Assembly (NCBI GenBank): GCA_003339645.1
Contig: QNUV01000041.1
Coordinates: 558,001 to 622,000 of the forward strand
Origin: Microbacterium arborescens
GTDB lineage: Bacteria > Actinomycetota > Actinomycetes > Actinomycetales > Microbacteriaceae
Reading direction: 5' to 3'
DNA length: 64,000 nucleotides
Positions 31,407 to 40,025 of the stretch are shown here, piece by piece (the first letter of the stretch is position 1; every line of letters starts with the position of its first letter). The notes under the pieces were generated by a model, which was not told the DNA's origin, searched no databases, and saw only the letters and a list, made by a program, of their open reading frames with translations. The translations under genes and the position numbers were made by a program.

Positions 31407-32555
31407 TTGACTGCGCGCATAGAGGTAGAGCCACAGATCATCGAGTGGGCTCTCGCCCGTTCGGGCATGCGTCAGAACACGGCCCGATACCGGCAATACG
31501 AGCGCTGGGCTGCTGGGCACGGTTTGCCGATGACTTTTCGGCAGCTGGAGGGTTTGGCCCGCGCGACCCATGCGCCGCTCGGCTACTTCTTCCTGAGCGA
31601 GCCTCCGGTCGAGGAAGTCCCTATCCCGGACTTTCGGACGTTCCGCAACCAAGGCGTTCATTCGCCCAGCCCCGATCTCCTGGACACAATCCACGAGGCG
31701 CAGCATCGCCAGGACTGGTACCGAAGGTACGCCGCAGACCAGGAAGCGGAGCCGCTGTCGTTCTACGGATCGCTGACCGTGCAGACGCCCCCGCTCGATG
31801 CCGCTGCCCTCATCCGGGAATCGCTCGACTTCGGCATGGAGAGCCGCCGCCGGTTCGGTACATGGGAGGAGGCGCTTCGAGGCCTGATCGATGCGGTCGA
31901 AGCGACCGGCGTGCTCGTCATGGTGTCTGGCATCGTCGGCAGCAACACACATCGCGTGCTGAAGCCCAAGGAGTTCCGCGGATTCGCTCTGGCCGATCCT
32001 CTGGCCTCCCTCATCTTCGTGAACGGCGCGGACACGAAAGCCGCCCAGATATTCACGCTCGTGCACGAGCTTGCGCACATCTGGCTGGGCGAGACAGCCC
32101 TGTCTGACGCTGCGATGGCGGACTCGACCACGAATCAGCACGAGCTGTGGGCCAACCGGGTTGCGGCTGAAGTGCTCATCCCGATGGAGAGCATCCGCGC
32201 GGAGTATCGAGGAAGCGTCGAGCTGCCGGAACTGAAAAGGCTAGCGAGGCTGTACAAGGTCAGCACGCTGGTTGTCTTGAAGCGCATCCAGGACGCGCAG
32301 ATGATCGATTGGGATCTCTTTCTCGTCCGCTACGACGATGAACTGGAGCGGCTGCGCGAGATCTTGGATGCCCGATCTGGGAGCGGGGGCAACTACTACA
32401 ACACGCAGCCGTTGCGGTTGAGTCAGACGTTCGCTCGTGCAGTCATCGTGGATGCCCTAGAGGGGCGAACGATGTTCCGTGATGCCTTCGCTCTCCTGGG
32501 GTCCGCGAAGCGCTCCACTTTCGATGGAATGGCGAACAGGCTGGGGGTCGCCTGA
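31407..32555 (+). CDS. ImmA/IrrE-family metallopeptidase with N-terminal HTH-like domain (antitoxin-type)
   Basis: The 382-residue protein has an N-terminal region (about 1-85) resembling an atypical XRE domain (MRQNTARYRQYERWAAGHGLPMTF), then the peptidase with HELAH (H220, E221, H224) and a second acidic motif downstream. It begins with TTG; an ATG at 31387 is out of frame. Long XRE/COG2856 proteins of this size are known partners of a PIN-like DUF4411 protein in predicted type II toxin-antitoxin pairs. The next gene is exactly such a DUF4411 protein and overlaps by one base. It may stabilise the element. Confidence 0.85.
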   Translation: MTARIEVEPQIIEWALARSGMRQNTARYRQYERWAAGHGLPMTFRQLEGLARATHAPLGYFFLSEPPVEEVPIPDFRTFRNQGVHSPSPDLLDTIHEAQHRQDWYRRYAADQEAEPLSFYGSLTVQTPPLDAAALIRESLDFGMESRRRFGTWEEALRGLIDAVEATGVLVMVSGIVGSNTHRVLKPKEFRGFALADPLASLIFVNGADTKAAQIFTLVHELAHIWLGETALSDAAMADSTTNQHELWANRVAAEVLIPMESIRAEYRGSVELPELKRLARLYKVSTLVVLKRIQDAQMIDWDLFLVRYDDELERLREILDARSGSGGNYYNTQPLRLSQTFARAVIVDALEGRTMFRDAFALLGSAKRSTFDGMANRLGVA

Positions 32556-33037
32556 TGTACTTGCTTGACGCGAACGTGTTCATCCAGTCGAAGCAACTTC
32601 ACTACGGGCTCGACTTTGTGCCAGCGTTCTGGGACTGGCTGGACCGGTCCTATGACGACGGGCTCGTGCGCAGCATCAAACCCATTAGCGATGAGATCGC
32701 GAATGGCAGTGATGAACTCTCCACCTGGGCCGCTGAGAGGCCAGATCTCTTTCTGCCCATGGACGGCGCGTGCGGCCCGACACTAGCCGCGCTGGCAACT
32801 TGGGCGGGAGCGGGGCACTTCTCACAGGCGGCTGTGGCTGAGTTTCTAGCCGCTGCCGACTATCAACTCGTCGCGTTTGCGAAGACGCACGACATGACGG
32901 TCGTCACGATGGAGCGCTCTGAACCGCAGCGTAAGAGCCGGGTGAAGATCCCCGACGCGTGCATCGCGGTCGGCGCGGATTGGACCACGCCATTTGCGAT
33001 GCTGCGCGACGAGAGCGCTCGGTTCGTTCTGCAGTAG
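32555..33037 (+). CDS. DUF4411 (PIN-like) protein, probable toxin
   Basis: The 160-residue protein matches DUF4411: LLDANVFIQSKQLHYGLDFVPAFWDWL near the start (acidic D5), ISDEI (about 44-48), and KIPDACIAVG near residue 133, giving the acidic residues of the PIN nuclease site. The ATG shares one base with the stop of the ImmA gene. These proteins are considered the toxin of the COG2856-DUF4411 pair. The stop abuts the integrase stop with no gap. Confidence 0.85.
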   Translation: MYLLDANVFIQSKQLHYGLDFVPAFWDWLDRSYDDGLVRSIKPISDEIANGSDELSTWAAERPDLFLPMDGACGPTLAALATWAGAGHFSQAAVAEFLAAADYQLVAFAKTHDMTVVTMERSEPQRKSRVKIPDACIAVGADWTTPFAMLRDESARFVLQ

Positions 33038-34216
33038 TCAGGCCCTGGCCCCCATCGAGACGACGCCGACCCGCTTCGGATGAGGGAGCTGAGGCATCTG
33101 GTCGGCCAGTTCGGCGGCACGCTCGTTCACCACGTGTAGGTAGTGGCGCGTCGTAGTCTGCACGTCGGCGTGGCCGAGGAAGTCTCGGACCTCCAGAGCG
33201 TTCGCACCGACTGCCAGCAGGTGGGAACCGGCGAAGTCTCGCAGATCATGTTCCCGCACTTGGCCCTTCACGCCAGCAGCCTCCTGAGCGGGCGTCCACG
33301 AGCTGTAGAAATCCGAGTTGTGGATGAACTGGGACCGGCCACGGGGCGCGAAGATCAGCGATTCAGGGAACGGGCCGACGTACTCAGAGAGGTGGTCGTC
33401 GATGACGCTGGTCATCCACGACGGGAGAGCCACGAGGCGCACGCCAGATGCGCTTTTCGGGGGGCCGACTTCCCAGCCGTGGCCGGTTACATGCTCGGCC
33501 TGCCGGGTCACGCTGACGACGTAACGCCCGTCCGCCAGGCTCAGGTCCGAGCGGCGCAGAGAACGCCACTCAGAGAGCCGCAGACCGCCGTATGCGGCGA
33601 TGAGTACGGCGAGCCTGAGCCGGTCTTCTACGCGGTCGTGGAGGACGGCCAGCTCATCGACTGTGGGTGGCCGGAACTTTCGCCCCGCGCTGGTGTTCGT
33701 GAGATTGGAGGGAACTGGCGCTGAGGGGATGATCCCGTCCTCCACAGCAGTGTTCAGGATGGCGCGGAGTAGGCGAGCCTCAGCAGCTGCGGCCGTTCTG
33801 CCAGCCCTCATTCTTTCGGCGTGCCAGGCCCGCACGCGACCGGGCGTAATGGCGGCGAGCCGGTCGTCGGCGAAGATGGCCAGACCCTTTGCGAGCTGTC
33901 GTTGGTACTCCTGGCGGGTCTTCGGCCGGAGTGGTTCGCCCTTGGATGAGAGGCGCTGGTCCAACCACGTCCGCGCGTAGGCCCCGAACGTCTCGGCGCT
34001 CGCCGTCTTCGGATTGCGCCACTTCCCCCGCTGGATGTCGGTGCGCTGGGCATCCAGCCAGGCCCGTGCATCCGTTCTGGCGTCGAACGTGTGGGGCGCA
34101 TTGAACGCCGCGCCCTCGTGCTCGTAAGAGGCCTGGAACCGGCCGGAGGGGAGCTTGCGGATACGGCCCCACGACTCGCGCCGCTTCGGGTACTTCCGGG
34201 AGGCCTGTTCGCTCAT
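33038..34216 (-). CDS. int: Tyrosine-family integrase of the tRNA-Lys element
   Basis: The 392-residue protein has the arm-binding domain (about 1-70), core-binding domain (about 75-165) and catalytic domain. All catalytic residues are visible: R213 (GGLRLSEW), K254, H323 and R326 (EHDLRDF), H349 (FLGHAD) and Y359 (TRHYLHV). It lies next to attR, with arm sites at 34241-34260 and 34358-34366 between it and the core. It shares little similarity with the ssrA integrase outside the active site, so the two elements arrived independently. Confidence 0.95.
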   Translation of the reverse strand: MSEQASRKYPKRRESWGRIRKLPSGRFQASYEHEGAAFNAPHTFDARTDARAWLDAQRTDIQRGKWRNPKTASAETFGAYARTWLDQRLSSKGEPLRPKTRQEYQRQLAKGLAIFADDRLAAITPGRVRAWHAERMRAGRTAAAAEARLLRAILNTAVEDGIIPSAPVPSNLTNTSAGRKFRPPTVDELAVLHDRVEDRLRLAVLIAAYGGLRLSEWRSLRRSDLSLADGRYVVSVTRQAEHVTGHGWEVGPPKSASGVRLVALPSWMTSVIDDHLSEYVGPFPESLIFAPRGRSQFIHNSDFYSSWTPAQEAAGVKGQVREHDLRDFAGSHLLAVGANALEVRDFLGHADVQTTTRHYLHVVNERAAELADQMPQLPHPKRVGVVSMGARA

Positions 34217-34240
34217 TCTCTGCTCCGTTGCCTGGGGCTG

Positions 34241-34260
34241 TCGTGCAATCTACGTGCAAT
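34241..34260 (+). repeat. Integrase arm-type direct repeats, right end of tRNA-Lys element
   Basis: Identical over 20 bases to 27910-27929, with two CGTGCAAT units. A further CGTGCAATT occurs at 34358-34366, 20 bases from attR. Confidence 0.82.
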
Positions 34261-34385
34261 TCAGCGTGTCAACTCGTGTCCATCCCAGTCTACCAAAATC
34301 AGTGAGTCCGCGCGCTTAGATCATGATTTGACAGGGATCGTAGCGTGATCACGCGAGCGTGCAATTCGAGCGAAGTGCCGGAAAC

Positions 34386-34433
34386 ACTGACTCTTAATCA
34401 GTGGGTTCTGGGTTCGAGTCCCAGGGGGTGCAC
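34386..34433 (+). repeat. attR of the tRNA-Lys element, pseudo-tRNA 3' fragment
   Basis: Identical to attL at 27801-27848. It has no acceptor 5' strand or D-arm upstream, so it is not a functional tRNA. Confidence 0.96.
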
Positions 34434-34436
34434 CAG

Positions 34437-34478
34437 CACGAAGGCCCCGCAACTCTCGCCAGTTGCGGGGCCTTCGTG
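34437..34478 (+). terminator. Native tRNA-Lys terminator, now beyond attR
   Basis: An 18-bp perfect stem (34437-34454 with 34461-34478) and a 6-base loop start 4 bases after the att repeat. This was the tRNA-Lys terminator before integration. Confidence 0.75.
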
Positions 34479-34506
34479 TGTTGCCGTCAGGATGCGATCG
34501 AGCGCC

Positions 34507-36054
34507 TCAGAACGGCGGGGCGCCGCTGACGGCCCGCACGGCAGTGACGGCCCGCACGGCAGTGCCCAACTCGGTCGGCGTCGCGTTCACGAAGGAATGC
34601 GGTCTGTCACCGCCGGGTGGCGGAGCGATCGCGAATGCCACCAGTGGTGGTGGTGCGTCTTCCCGGTAGACCCGTCCGGTGGGGGAGGTCCAGACGAGCC
34701 GCCCGCCCGGGAGCTGTCGGACTCGCCAGCGGGTGTGGTGTTTGACGTCGTGGTGTCGTTTGCAGAGGTTGGCGAGGTTGCACACGTGCGTCGCTCCGCC
34801 GTCGGAGGCGGCGATGGTGTGGTCCAACTCGCAGCGGATGGCGGGTTGCCGGCATCCGGGGAATCGGCAGTGCCGGTCGCGGGCCCGCAGCAGTCGCACC
34901 ATGGCGGCGGTGGGTCGGTAGGTGTCGCACTCCAGCACGGTCCCGGTGACCGGGTGGGTGAGGAGCCGGTCCCACGAGGTGGCGTTCCCGGCGAGTTCGC
35001 GTGCAGTGTTCGCGTCGATGGGGGAGCGGCCAGCGAGATCGGCCGGCCCGTCGTCTTGCCCCATGAGGGTGAGCGCGGAGACCGCGACCTGCACGTGCGC
35101 GCGGATCGCTCCGAGGGTTCCGTCGCCGTCACCGATGCCGGTGGGATCGAGGCCGGGCGTCCCGGCGAGGAGGAGGTCACTGAGCACGTCGGCGCGGACC
35201 TGATCGATGCTTCGCGCATCGTCGACGAACGACGACCCGTCGCGAATCGTCGCATCGGCACCGGGACCGCCACCGTTGGCGTCGGCTCGAGCGCCTCGCG
35301 CGTCGGCTCGAGCGTCAGCGCCACCGGACGCCGCGTCGGCGCCAGCGCCAGCGCCAGCGCCAGTGCCACCGGACGCCGCGTCAGCCTGCGCCCGCGCGTT
35401 GATGATCTCCCGCGCCTGCCGGGTCAGCCGGTCCACGATCCCGTCGGCGATCACCGTCGGCAGGGTCGCGATCAGGTCCGTCATCCCGCCCGCGCCTGCC
35501 TGCACCCGGACGCACCGCCCCGCCGCGGCCTCCTCGTGCCGCTCCGTGAAACTCCGCGGGTGCATCCGCTCCGCCAGCATCCGCAACGCGTCCCGCACCC
35601 GGTTCGGGGTCTCGCCCTCGCACCGCTTGACCGCGACGCGTTCGAACTCTGCCTGATCCTCCGCGGGCACGAGGCATCCCGTCTCCTGGATCACCCGCAC
35701 GTGCCCGCGGACGATGCGTCCGGCTTCCCACGCCGCCATCGTCACCGGGTAGTTGTCCACCAGGTCCCGCGCCTCATCGATGCGCCGCTGCAGCGTCCGG
35801 TCGGTCGCGACGAACACCCCGGCGAGTTCTGCTGCGATTCCGCGCAACGCCATCTCACGCGCCTTGACGCGTTCCGACGCTCCAGCGGCCTGCTTCTCCG
35901 CCAGAACTCCAGCCGCCGCGAGCACCCGAACCTCACGAATCTGCACCGCCCGCGCGGCATCCGAAACGCCCTCGGCATCCGCGACGAGCGCAGCCAGCGC
36001 GGCGACGTCGCCGTCGCTGCCCATCCCGCCACCGAGCCCGTCGTTCGAATGCAT
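34507..36054 (-). CDS. DUF222/HNH endonuclease domain protein (13E12 repeat family)
   Basis: The 515-residue protein has the helical DUF222 domain (about 20-225), a low-complexity linker (about 225-275) made of D, A, G, R repeats, and a C-terminal HNH core (DRHCRFPGCRQPAIRCELDHTIA, then CNLANLCKRHHDVKHH). This architecture is multi-copy in Mycobacterium and Microbacteriaceae genomes and its role is uncertain. The linker codes from short GC-rich direct repeats (about 35230-35390) that make the gene prone to slippage. The neighbouring mobile-element boundary may be a coincidence. Confidence 0.92.
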   Translation of the reverse strand: MHSNDGLGGGMGSDGDVAALAALVADAEGVSDAARAVQIREVRVLAAAGVLAEKQAAGASERVKAREMALRGIAAELAGVFVATDRTLQRRIDEARDLVDNYPVTMAAWEAGRIVRGHVRVIQETGCLVPAEDQAEFERVAVKRCEGETPNRVRDALRMLAERMHPRSFTERHEEAAAGRCVRVQAGAGGMTDLIATLPTVIADGIVDRLTRQAREIINARAQADAASGGTGAGAGAGADAASGGADARADARGARADANGGGPGADATIRDGSSFVDDARSIDQVRADVLSDLLLAGTPGLDPTGIGDGDGTLGAIRAHVQVAVSALTLMGQDDGPADLAGRSPIDANTARELAGNATSWDRLLTHPVTGTVLECDTYRPTAAMVRLLRARDRHCRFPGCRQPAIRCELDHTIAASDGGATHVCNLANLCKRHHDVKHHTRWRVRQLPGGRLVWTSPTGRVYREDAPPPLVAFAIAPPPGGDRPHSFVNATPTELGTAVRAVTAVRAVSGAPPF

Positions 36055-36179
36055 GTTCGAATCATGTCACGCACCTCCGACATCGGCCCGGAGCCATCCA
36101 CAGCGGACACGCGCTCGCGGTCACCCCGAGCGCGTGCGGCGTCGCCCGTTGATGTCGGGTCCGCTCTTAGGCTGGGAGC

Positions 36180-37364
36180 ATGACCCCGCCCGAGATCGTC
36201 ATCGTCGCAGCCTCTCGCACCCCGCAGGGGCGCTTACAGGGGAGTCTTTCGACTCTTCCCGCGCCCGAGCTCGGTGGGGCGGCCATCGCCGCGGCGCTCG
36301 CGGCCTCGGGCGTTCCCGCGGATGCCGTCGACGCGGTCATCATGGGGCAGGTGCTCCCCGCCGGAAACGGGCAGAACCCGGCTCGTCAGGCGGCGCTGTC
36401 GGGCGGGATCGGGTGGGATGTCCCGGCCTCCAGCGTCAACAAGGTCTGCTTGTCCGGCCTCACTGCGATCATCGACGCGTCGCGCATGATCGCGCTGGGT
36501 GACGCCGAGGTGGTCGTCGCGGGCGGCATGGAGTCGATGAGCCGAGCGCCACACCTCCTTCCCGGCTCTCGCTCGGGATGGTCGTACGGATCGATCGAGG
36601 TGCTCGACCACGCCGCGTTCGACGGTCTGACCGATGCGTACGATCGCGAGAGCATGGGCGCCTCGACCGAGCGTCTGAACCCGCGCTTCGACGTCACCCG
36701 CCAGGAGCAGGATGCCGTGGCCGCGCGCTCGCACCAGCGTGCCGCGGCCGCCCGCGACGCGGGCCGCTTCGCGGCTGAGATCGCGCCGGTGACCGTTCCG
36801 CAGCGACGAGGCGAGCCTGTCGTCGTCGACACCGACGAGGGTATCCGCGCCGACACGACCGTCGACACTCTCGCCGGCCTGCGCCCCGCCTTCGCGAAGG
36901 ACGGCTTGATCACGGCGGGCAACGCCTCGCAGATCTCCGACGGCGCAGCCGCGGTGCTCCTCACCACCCGCGAGCGCGCGGAGCGCGAGGGATGGCCGGT
37001 ACTGGCCGTGCTCGGCGCCAGCGGTCAGGTGGCTGGACCCGACAACTCACTCCACGAGCAGCCGGCCGCCGCGATCGAGCGCGCACTGGTGAAGCAGGGA
37101 ATGACGGCATCCGACCTCGACCTCATCGAGATCAACGAGGCGTTCGGTGCCGTCGTGGCAGCCTCGGAGCGCCGCCTGGGCATCTCGCCCGACATCGTCA
37201 ACATCGACGGCGGGGGAATCGCTCTCGGCCACCCCATCGGCGCTTCCGGGGCGCGGCTCGTCGTGCATCTGGCCCATGAGCTCGCGCGCCGCGGCTCGGG
37301 CGCGGCCGCAGCAGGCCTGTGCGGGGGCGGCGGTCAGGGCGAGGCCCTCATTCTGACCCGCTGA
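36180..37364 (+). CDS. Acetyl-CoA C-acetyltransferase (thiolase)
   Basis: The 394-residue protein has the thiolase active-site cysteine C90 in KVCLSG, GHPIG with H351 near the end, and C381 in GLCGGGGQGEA. These match biosynthetic/degradative thiolases (atoB/fadA class), joining or splitting acetyl groups on CoA. A TAGGCT -10 box (36168-36173) lies 6 bases before the ATG, so the mRNA is probably leaderless. No beta-oxidation genes lie nearby, so the pathway is not shown. Confidence 0.9.
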   Translation: MTPPEIVIVAASRTPQGRLQGSLSTLPAPELGGAAIAAALAASGVPADAVDAVIMGQVLPAGNGQNPARQAALSGGIGWDVPASSVNKVCLSGLTAIIDASRMIALGDAEVVVAGGMESMSRAPHLLPGSRSGWSYGSIEVLDHAAFDGLTDAYDRESMGASTERLNPRFDVTRQEQDAVAARSHQRAAAARDAGRFAAEIAPVTVPQRRGEPVVVDTDEGIRADTTVDTLAGLRPAFAKDGLITAGNASQISDGAAAVLLTTRERAEREGWPVLAVLGASGQVAGPDNSLHEQPAAAIERALVKQGMTASDLDLIEINEAFGAVVAASERRLGISPDIVNIDGGGIALGHPIGASGARLVVHLAHELARRGSGAAAAGLCGGGGQGEALILTR

Positions 37365-37387
37365 CCCGGTATGGCGACGGGTCGCGG

Positions 37388-37645
37388 TCAGCGGCGCTTG
37401 CGCTTGACCCGCTCGGCGAAGAGCTTGTCGCGGTCGACGTTGGAGTCGTCCGCGACAAGACGTCCGCGCGCCCCGCGGTAGCTGTCGACCACGGCGCCGA
37501 TCGCGAGCGCCATCGTGATGCCCCAGCTGAGCCAGGCGAGGGCGGTGCGCCATGTGAACGGCTCGTCGCTGCGGGCCGAGCGGAGCAGCGTGACGCCGCC
37601 GGTGATCGCGGAGAAGAGGCCGGTGCCGAAGAGGTACTTGCGCAT
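37388..37645 (-). CDS. Small membrane protein (85 aa)
   Basis: The product has two hydrophobic segments (about 5-22 and 33-52) and a strongly basic C-terminal tail (KLFAERVKRKRR) that should lie in the cytoplasm. It starts at the ATG of 37645, divergent from otsA. No family recognised. Confidence 0.6.
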   Translation of the reverse strand: MRKYLFGTGLFSAITGGVTLLRSARSDEPFTWRTALAWLSWGITMALAIGAVVDSYRGARGRLVADDSNVDRDKLFAERVKRKRR

Positions 37646-37687
37646 ACCACAAACGTAGCTGGCCCTGAGGGTCGCCGGGCGCGCGGG

Positions 37688-37693
37688 TAGGCT
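37688..37693 (+). promoter_or_regulatory. -10 box of otsA
   Basis: TAGGCT lies 33 bases before the otsA ATG, with TGGAGG as ribosome-binding site. The same hexamer precedes other starts in the window. Confidence 0.55.
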
Positions 37694-37726
37694 GGGATCA
37701 CCGCCGATCGCAGCCTGGAGGCATGC

Positions 37727-39208
37727 ATGAGCACCGCTGATTTCGTCGTCGTCGCCAACCGGCTTCCGGTTGACCGGAACACGGATGGTGGTGGGGACGG
37801 GGAATGGCGCCGTTCGCCCGGAGGGCTCGTCACGGCCCTCGAGCCCGTCATGCGCCGCACCGAGGGGGCCTGGGTCGGCTGGCCCGGCAAGCCCGATCTC
37901 GAGTTCGAACCGTTCGACTTCGACGGTATGCACCTCGTGCCCGTCGCTCTCAGCGCCGCTGACGTCGAGGACTATTACGAGGGCTTCTCCAACGACACGA
38001 TCTGGCCGCTGTATCACGACGTCATCGCCGCGCCGCGGTACCGACGCAACTGGTGGGAGGCCTACCAGCGTGTGAACCGTCGCTTCGCCGAAGCGGCGGC
38101 GGCTGTCGCGGCGGACGGCGGCACCGTGTGGGTGCAGGACTACCAGCTTCAGCTGGTTCCGAAGATGCTCCGCGACATGCGGCCCGATCTGACGATCGGC
38201 TACTTTCACCACATCCCGTTCCCGGCGTACGGACTGTACTCGCAGCTTCCGTGGCGCAAGCAGGTTCTGGAGGGGCTGCTCGGCGCCGACGTGATCGGTT
38301 TCCAGCGGATCGCCGATGCCGGCAACTTCGCCCGCGCCGTGCGGCGCCAGCTGCGGTACGAGACGAAGGCGAGCGGCATCCGCGTCCCGGCGGAGGGCGG
38401 CGGACACCGTACGGCTCTCGCGAAGGCCTTCCCGATCTCGATCTCCACCGACGATTACATCGAGCTCGCGCAGCGCCCCGACATCCAGGCGCGAGCCGCG
38501 GAGATCCGCGAAGACCTCGGCAACCCGAAGACGGTGCTGCTCGGGGTCGACCGGCTCGACTACACCAAGGGCATCCGGCACCGGCTGAAGGCGTTCGGCG
38601 AGCTGATCGAAGACGGGCGCGTCTCAGTCGAGGATGCGACGCTCGTGCAGGTCGCCAGCCCGAGCCGCGAGCGCGTCGAGTCGTATGTGCAGCTGCGGGA
38701 CGAGATCGAGCTGACGGTCGCGCGTATCAACGGCGATCACGACACATGGGGTCACAGCGCGATCCGCTACATGCACCAGGCCTTCCCGCGCGAAGAGATG
38801 GTCGCTCTCTACCTCGCTGCCGACATCATGCTCGTCACCGCGCTCCGCGACGGCATGAACCTGGTCGCGAAAGAGTATGTCGCGAGTCGCATCGACAACC
38901 GGGGCGTGCTCGTTCTGAGCGAGTTCGCCGGGGCCGCCGATGAGCTCGCGAGCGCCGTTCGTATCAACCCGCACGACATCGACGGGATGAAGGATGCCAT
39001 TGTGCGGGCGATCGAGATGCCCGCGGCCGAGCAGGGAAGGCGTATGCGAGCTCTGCGCAAACGCGTGCGCGAACACGACGTCGAGGACTGGTCGCGAGCA
39101 TTCCTCGATGCGCTCGCGTCAGCGGCTCGCTCCAACAGCCCGGCCCATTCCGCTGCCGGCGCACGCGCGATCTCGACCGCGGCCACCGAGGCGGAGCACC
39201 GCGCATGA
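37727..39208 (+). CDS. otsA: Trehalose-6-phosphate synthase
   Basis: The 493-residue GT20 enzyme joins UDP-glucose and glucose-6-phosphate. Visible signatures are the N-terminal glycine loop around RRSPGGLVTALEPVM, VWVQDYQLQLVP, FHHIPFP, DRLDYTKGI and the DGMNLVAKEY loop that contacts the sugar nucleotide. The last about 40 residues form an unstructured alanine-rich tail. It overlaps otsB by 4 bases (ATGA), so the two enzymes are made together. Confidence 0.97.
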   Translation: MSTADFVVVANRLPVDRNTDGGGDGEWRRSPGGLVTALEPVMRRTEGAWVGWPGKPDLEFEPFDFDGMHLVPVALSAADVEDYYEGFSNDTIWPLYHDVIAAPRYRRNWWEAYQRVNRRFAEAAAAVAADGGTVWVQDYQLQLVPKMLRDMRPDLTIGYFHHIPFPAYGLYSQLPWRKQVLEGLLGADVIGFQRIADAGNFARAVRRQLRYETKASGIRVPAEGGGHRTALAKAFPISISTDDYIELAQRPDIQARAAEIREDLGNPKTVLLGVDRLDYTKGIRHRLKAFGELIEDGRVSVEDATLVQVASPSRERVESYVQLRDEIELTVARINGDHDTWGHSAIRYMHQAFPREEMVALYLAADIMLVTALRDGMNLVAKEYVASRIDNRGVLVLSEFAGAADELASAVRINPHDIDGMKDAIVRAIEMPAAEQGRRMRALRKRVREHDVEDWSRAFLDALASAARSNSPAHSAAGARAISTAATEAEHRA

Positions 39209-39996
39209 GCGCTGTGGCGTACACGACGCCCGACGGCATCGCAGAAGCCGTCGAACGCGCCGCGAGCGCGCGGCATCTCCTCGTCGCCCTCGATTTCGAC
39301 GGCACTCTCGCCCCGCTGGTCGACGAGCCCATGTCGGCCCGGATGCTGCCCGCGGCGCGCGAAGCGCTCACGCGGCTCGCGCAGGCACCCGAGACGACCG
39401 TCGCTCTCGTATCGGGCCGGACGCTCGAGCATCTGGCGGAGATCTCCGAGCGCGAACCCGACTCGCGGATCCATCTCGCCGGTTCGCACGGTGCCGAGTT
39501 CTGGCATCCGGGTGCCCGGGCCGATTCCGAATCCGATGGCGATGCTGCCCTCCGCGACGACCTGACGGCGCGGGCGGAGCAGATGGTCGAGGGCATCGCG
39601 GGCGCGTGGATCGAGCACAAGCGATTCGGATTCGGCCTCCACACGCGCCTCGCCGATCGAACGAGCGCGGCCGACGCCGCGGCGCGTATCGACGAACTCG
39701 TCCGCGCGGAAGCCCCGACGTGGCGACGCCGTACCGGCCAGGACATCCTCGAGTTCGCATCGCGGCACGAGGGCAAGGACTCGGCAGTGCGCAACCTCCG
39801 CGAGCGGGTCGGTGCCGACGTCGTCGTGTTCGCGGGCGACGATGTGACCGATGAGGACGCGCTGCGATCGCTCGGCGCCGGTGACGTCGGTATCCGGGTC
39901 GGCGGGGGAGAGAGCGTCGCCGCGTATCGGGTGCCGGATGCCGCCGCGCTCGCGGAGGTGCTCGGCCGGCTCGCCGAGGCGCGCGCCGGAGAATGA
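39205..39996 (+). CDS. otsB: Trehalose-6-phosphate phosphatase
   Basis: The 263-residue HAD-family phosphatase has the nucleophile motif DFDGT (D30, D32), a lysine in the mid region (EHKRFGFGLHTR), and the metal motif GDDVTDEDAL near the C-terminus. It removes phosphate from trehalose-6-phosphate. It is translationally coupled to otsA. ilvD follows after 29 bases but has its own promoter. Confidence 0.96.
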   Translation: MSAVAYTTPDGIAEAVERAASARHLLVALDFDGTLAPLVDEPMSARMLPAAREALTRLAQAPETTVALVSGRTLEHLAEISEREPDSRIHLAGSHGAEFWHPGARADSESDGDAALRDDLTARAEQMVEGIAGAWIEHKRFGFGLHTRLADRTSAADAAARIDELVRAEAPTWRRRTGQDILEFASRHEGKDSAVRNLRERVGADVVVFAGDDVTDEDALRSLGAGDVGIRVGGGESVAAYRVPDAAALAEVLGRLAEARAGE

Positions 39997-40013
39997 GCCT
40001 CGGCCCGCGGGCA

Positions 40014-40019
40014 TAGAAT
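40014..40019 (+). promoter_or_regulatory. -10 box of leaderless ilvD
   Basis: TAGAAT lies 6 bases before the ilvD ATG. Transcription from the usual start would begin at or next to the ATG. There is no Shine-Dalgarno. Confidence 0.6.
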
Positions 40020-40025
40020 TCGAGA

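Larger units (their letters stand above)
27801..34433. mobile_element. 6.6-kb integrative element in tRNA-Lys
   Basis: The element is bounded by perfect 48-bp repeats (27801-27848, 34386-34433) that start in the anticodon stem of tRNA-Lys. Inside are a tyrosine integrase at the right end, an excisionase-like protein, five minus-strand genes of the central unit including two putative DNA-binding proteins, and an ImmA/DUF4411 pair. An identical 20-bp pair of arm-type sites is near each end (27910-27929, 34241-34260). No capsid, relaxase or conjugation gene was seen. It is likely a mobilisable or satellite-like island; how it moves is unknown. Confidence 0.92.

Noticed and set aside
34386-34433. 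Second tRNA-Lys
   Set aside because: Only the 3' two thirds are present; it is the attR copy of the target.
35230-35390. CRISPR-like short repeats
   Set aside because: The units are contiguous low-complexity repeats without spacers, inside the linker of a DUF222/HNH gene.
39997-40025. Attenuator or leader peptide before ilvD
   Set aside because: The gap to otsB is only 29 bases and a -10 box sits right before the ATG, so there is no room for a leader.
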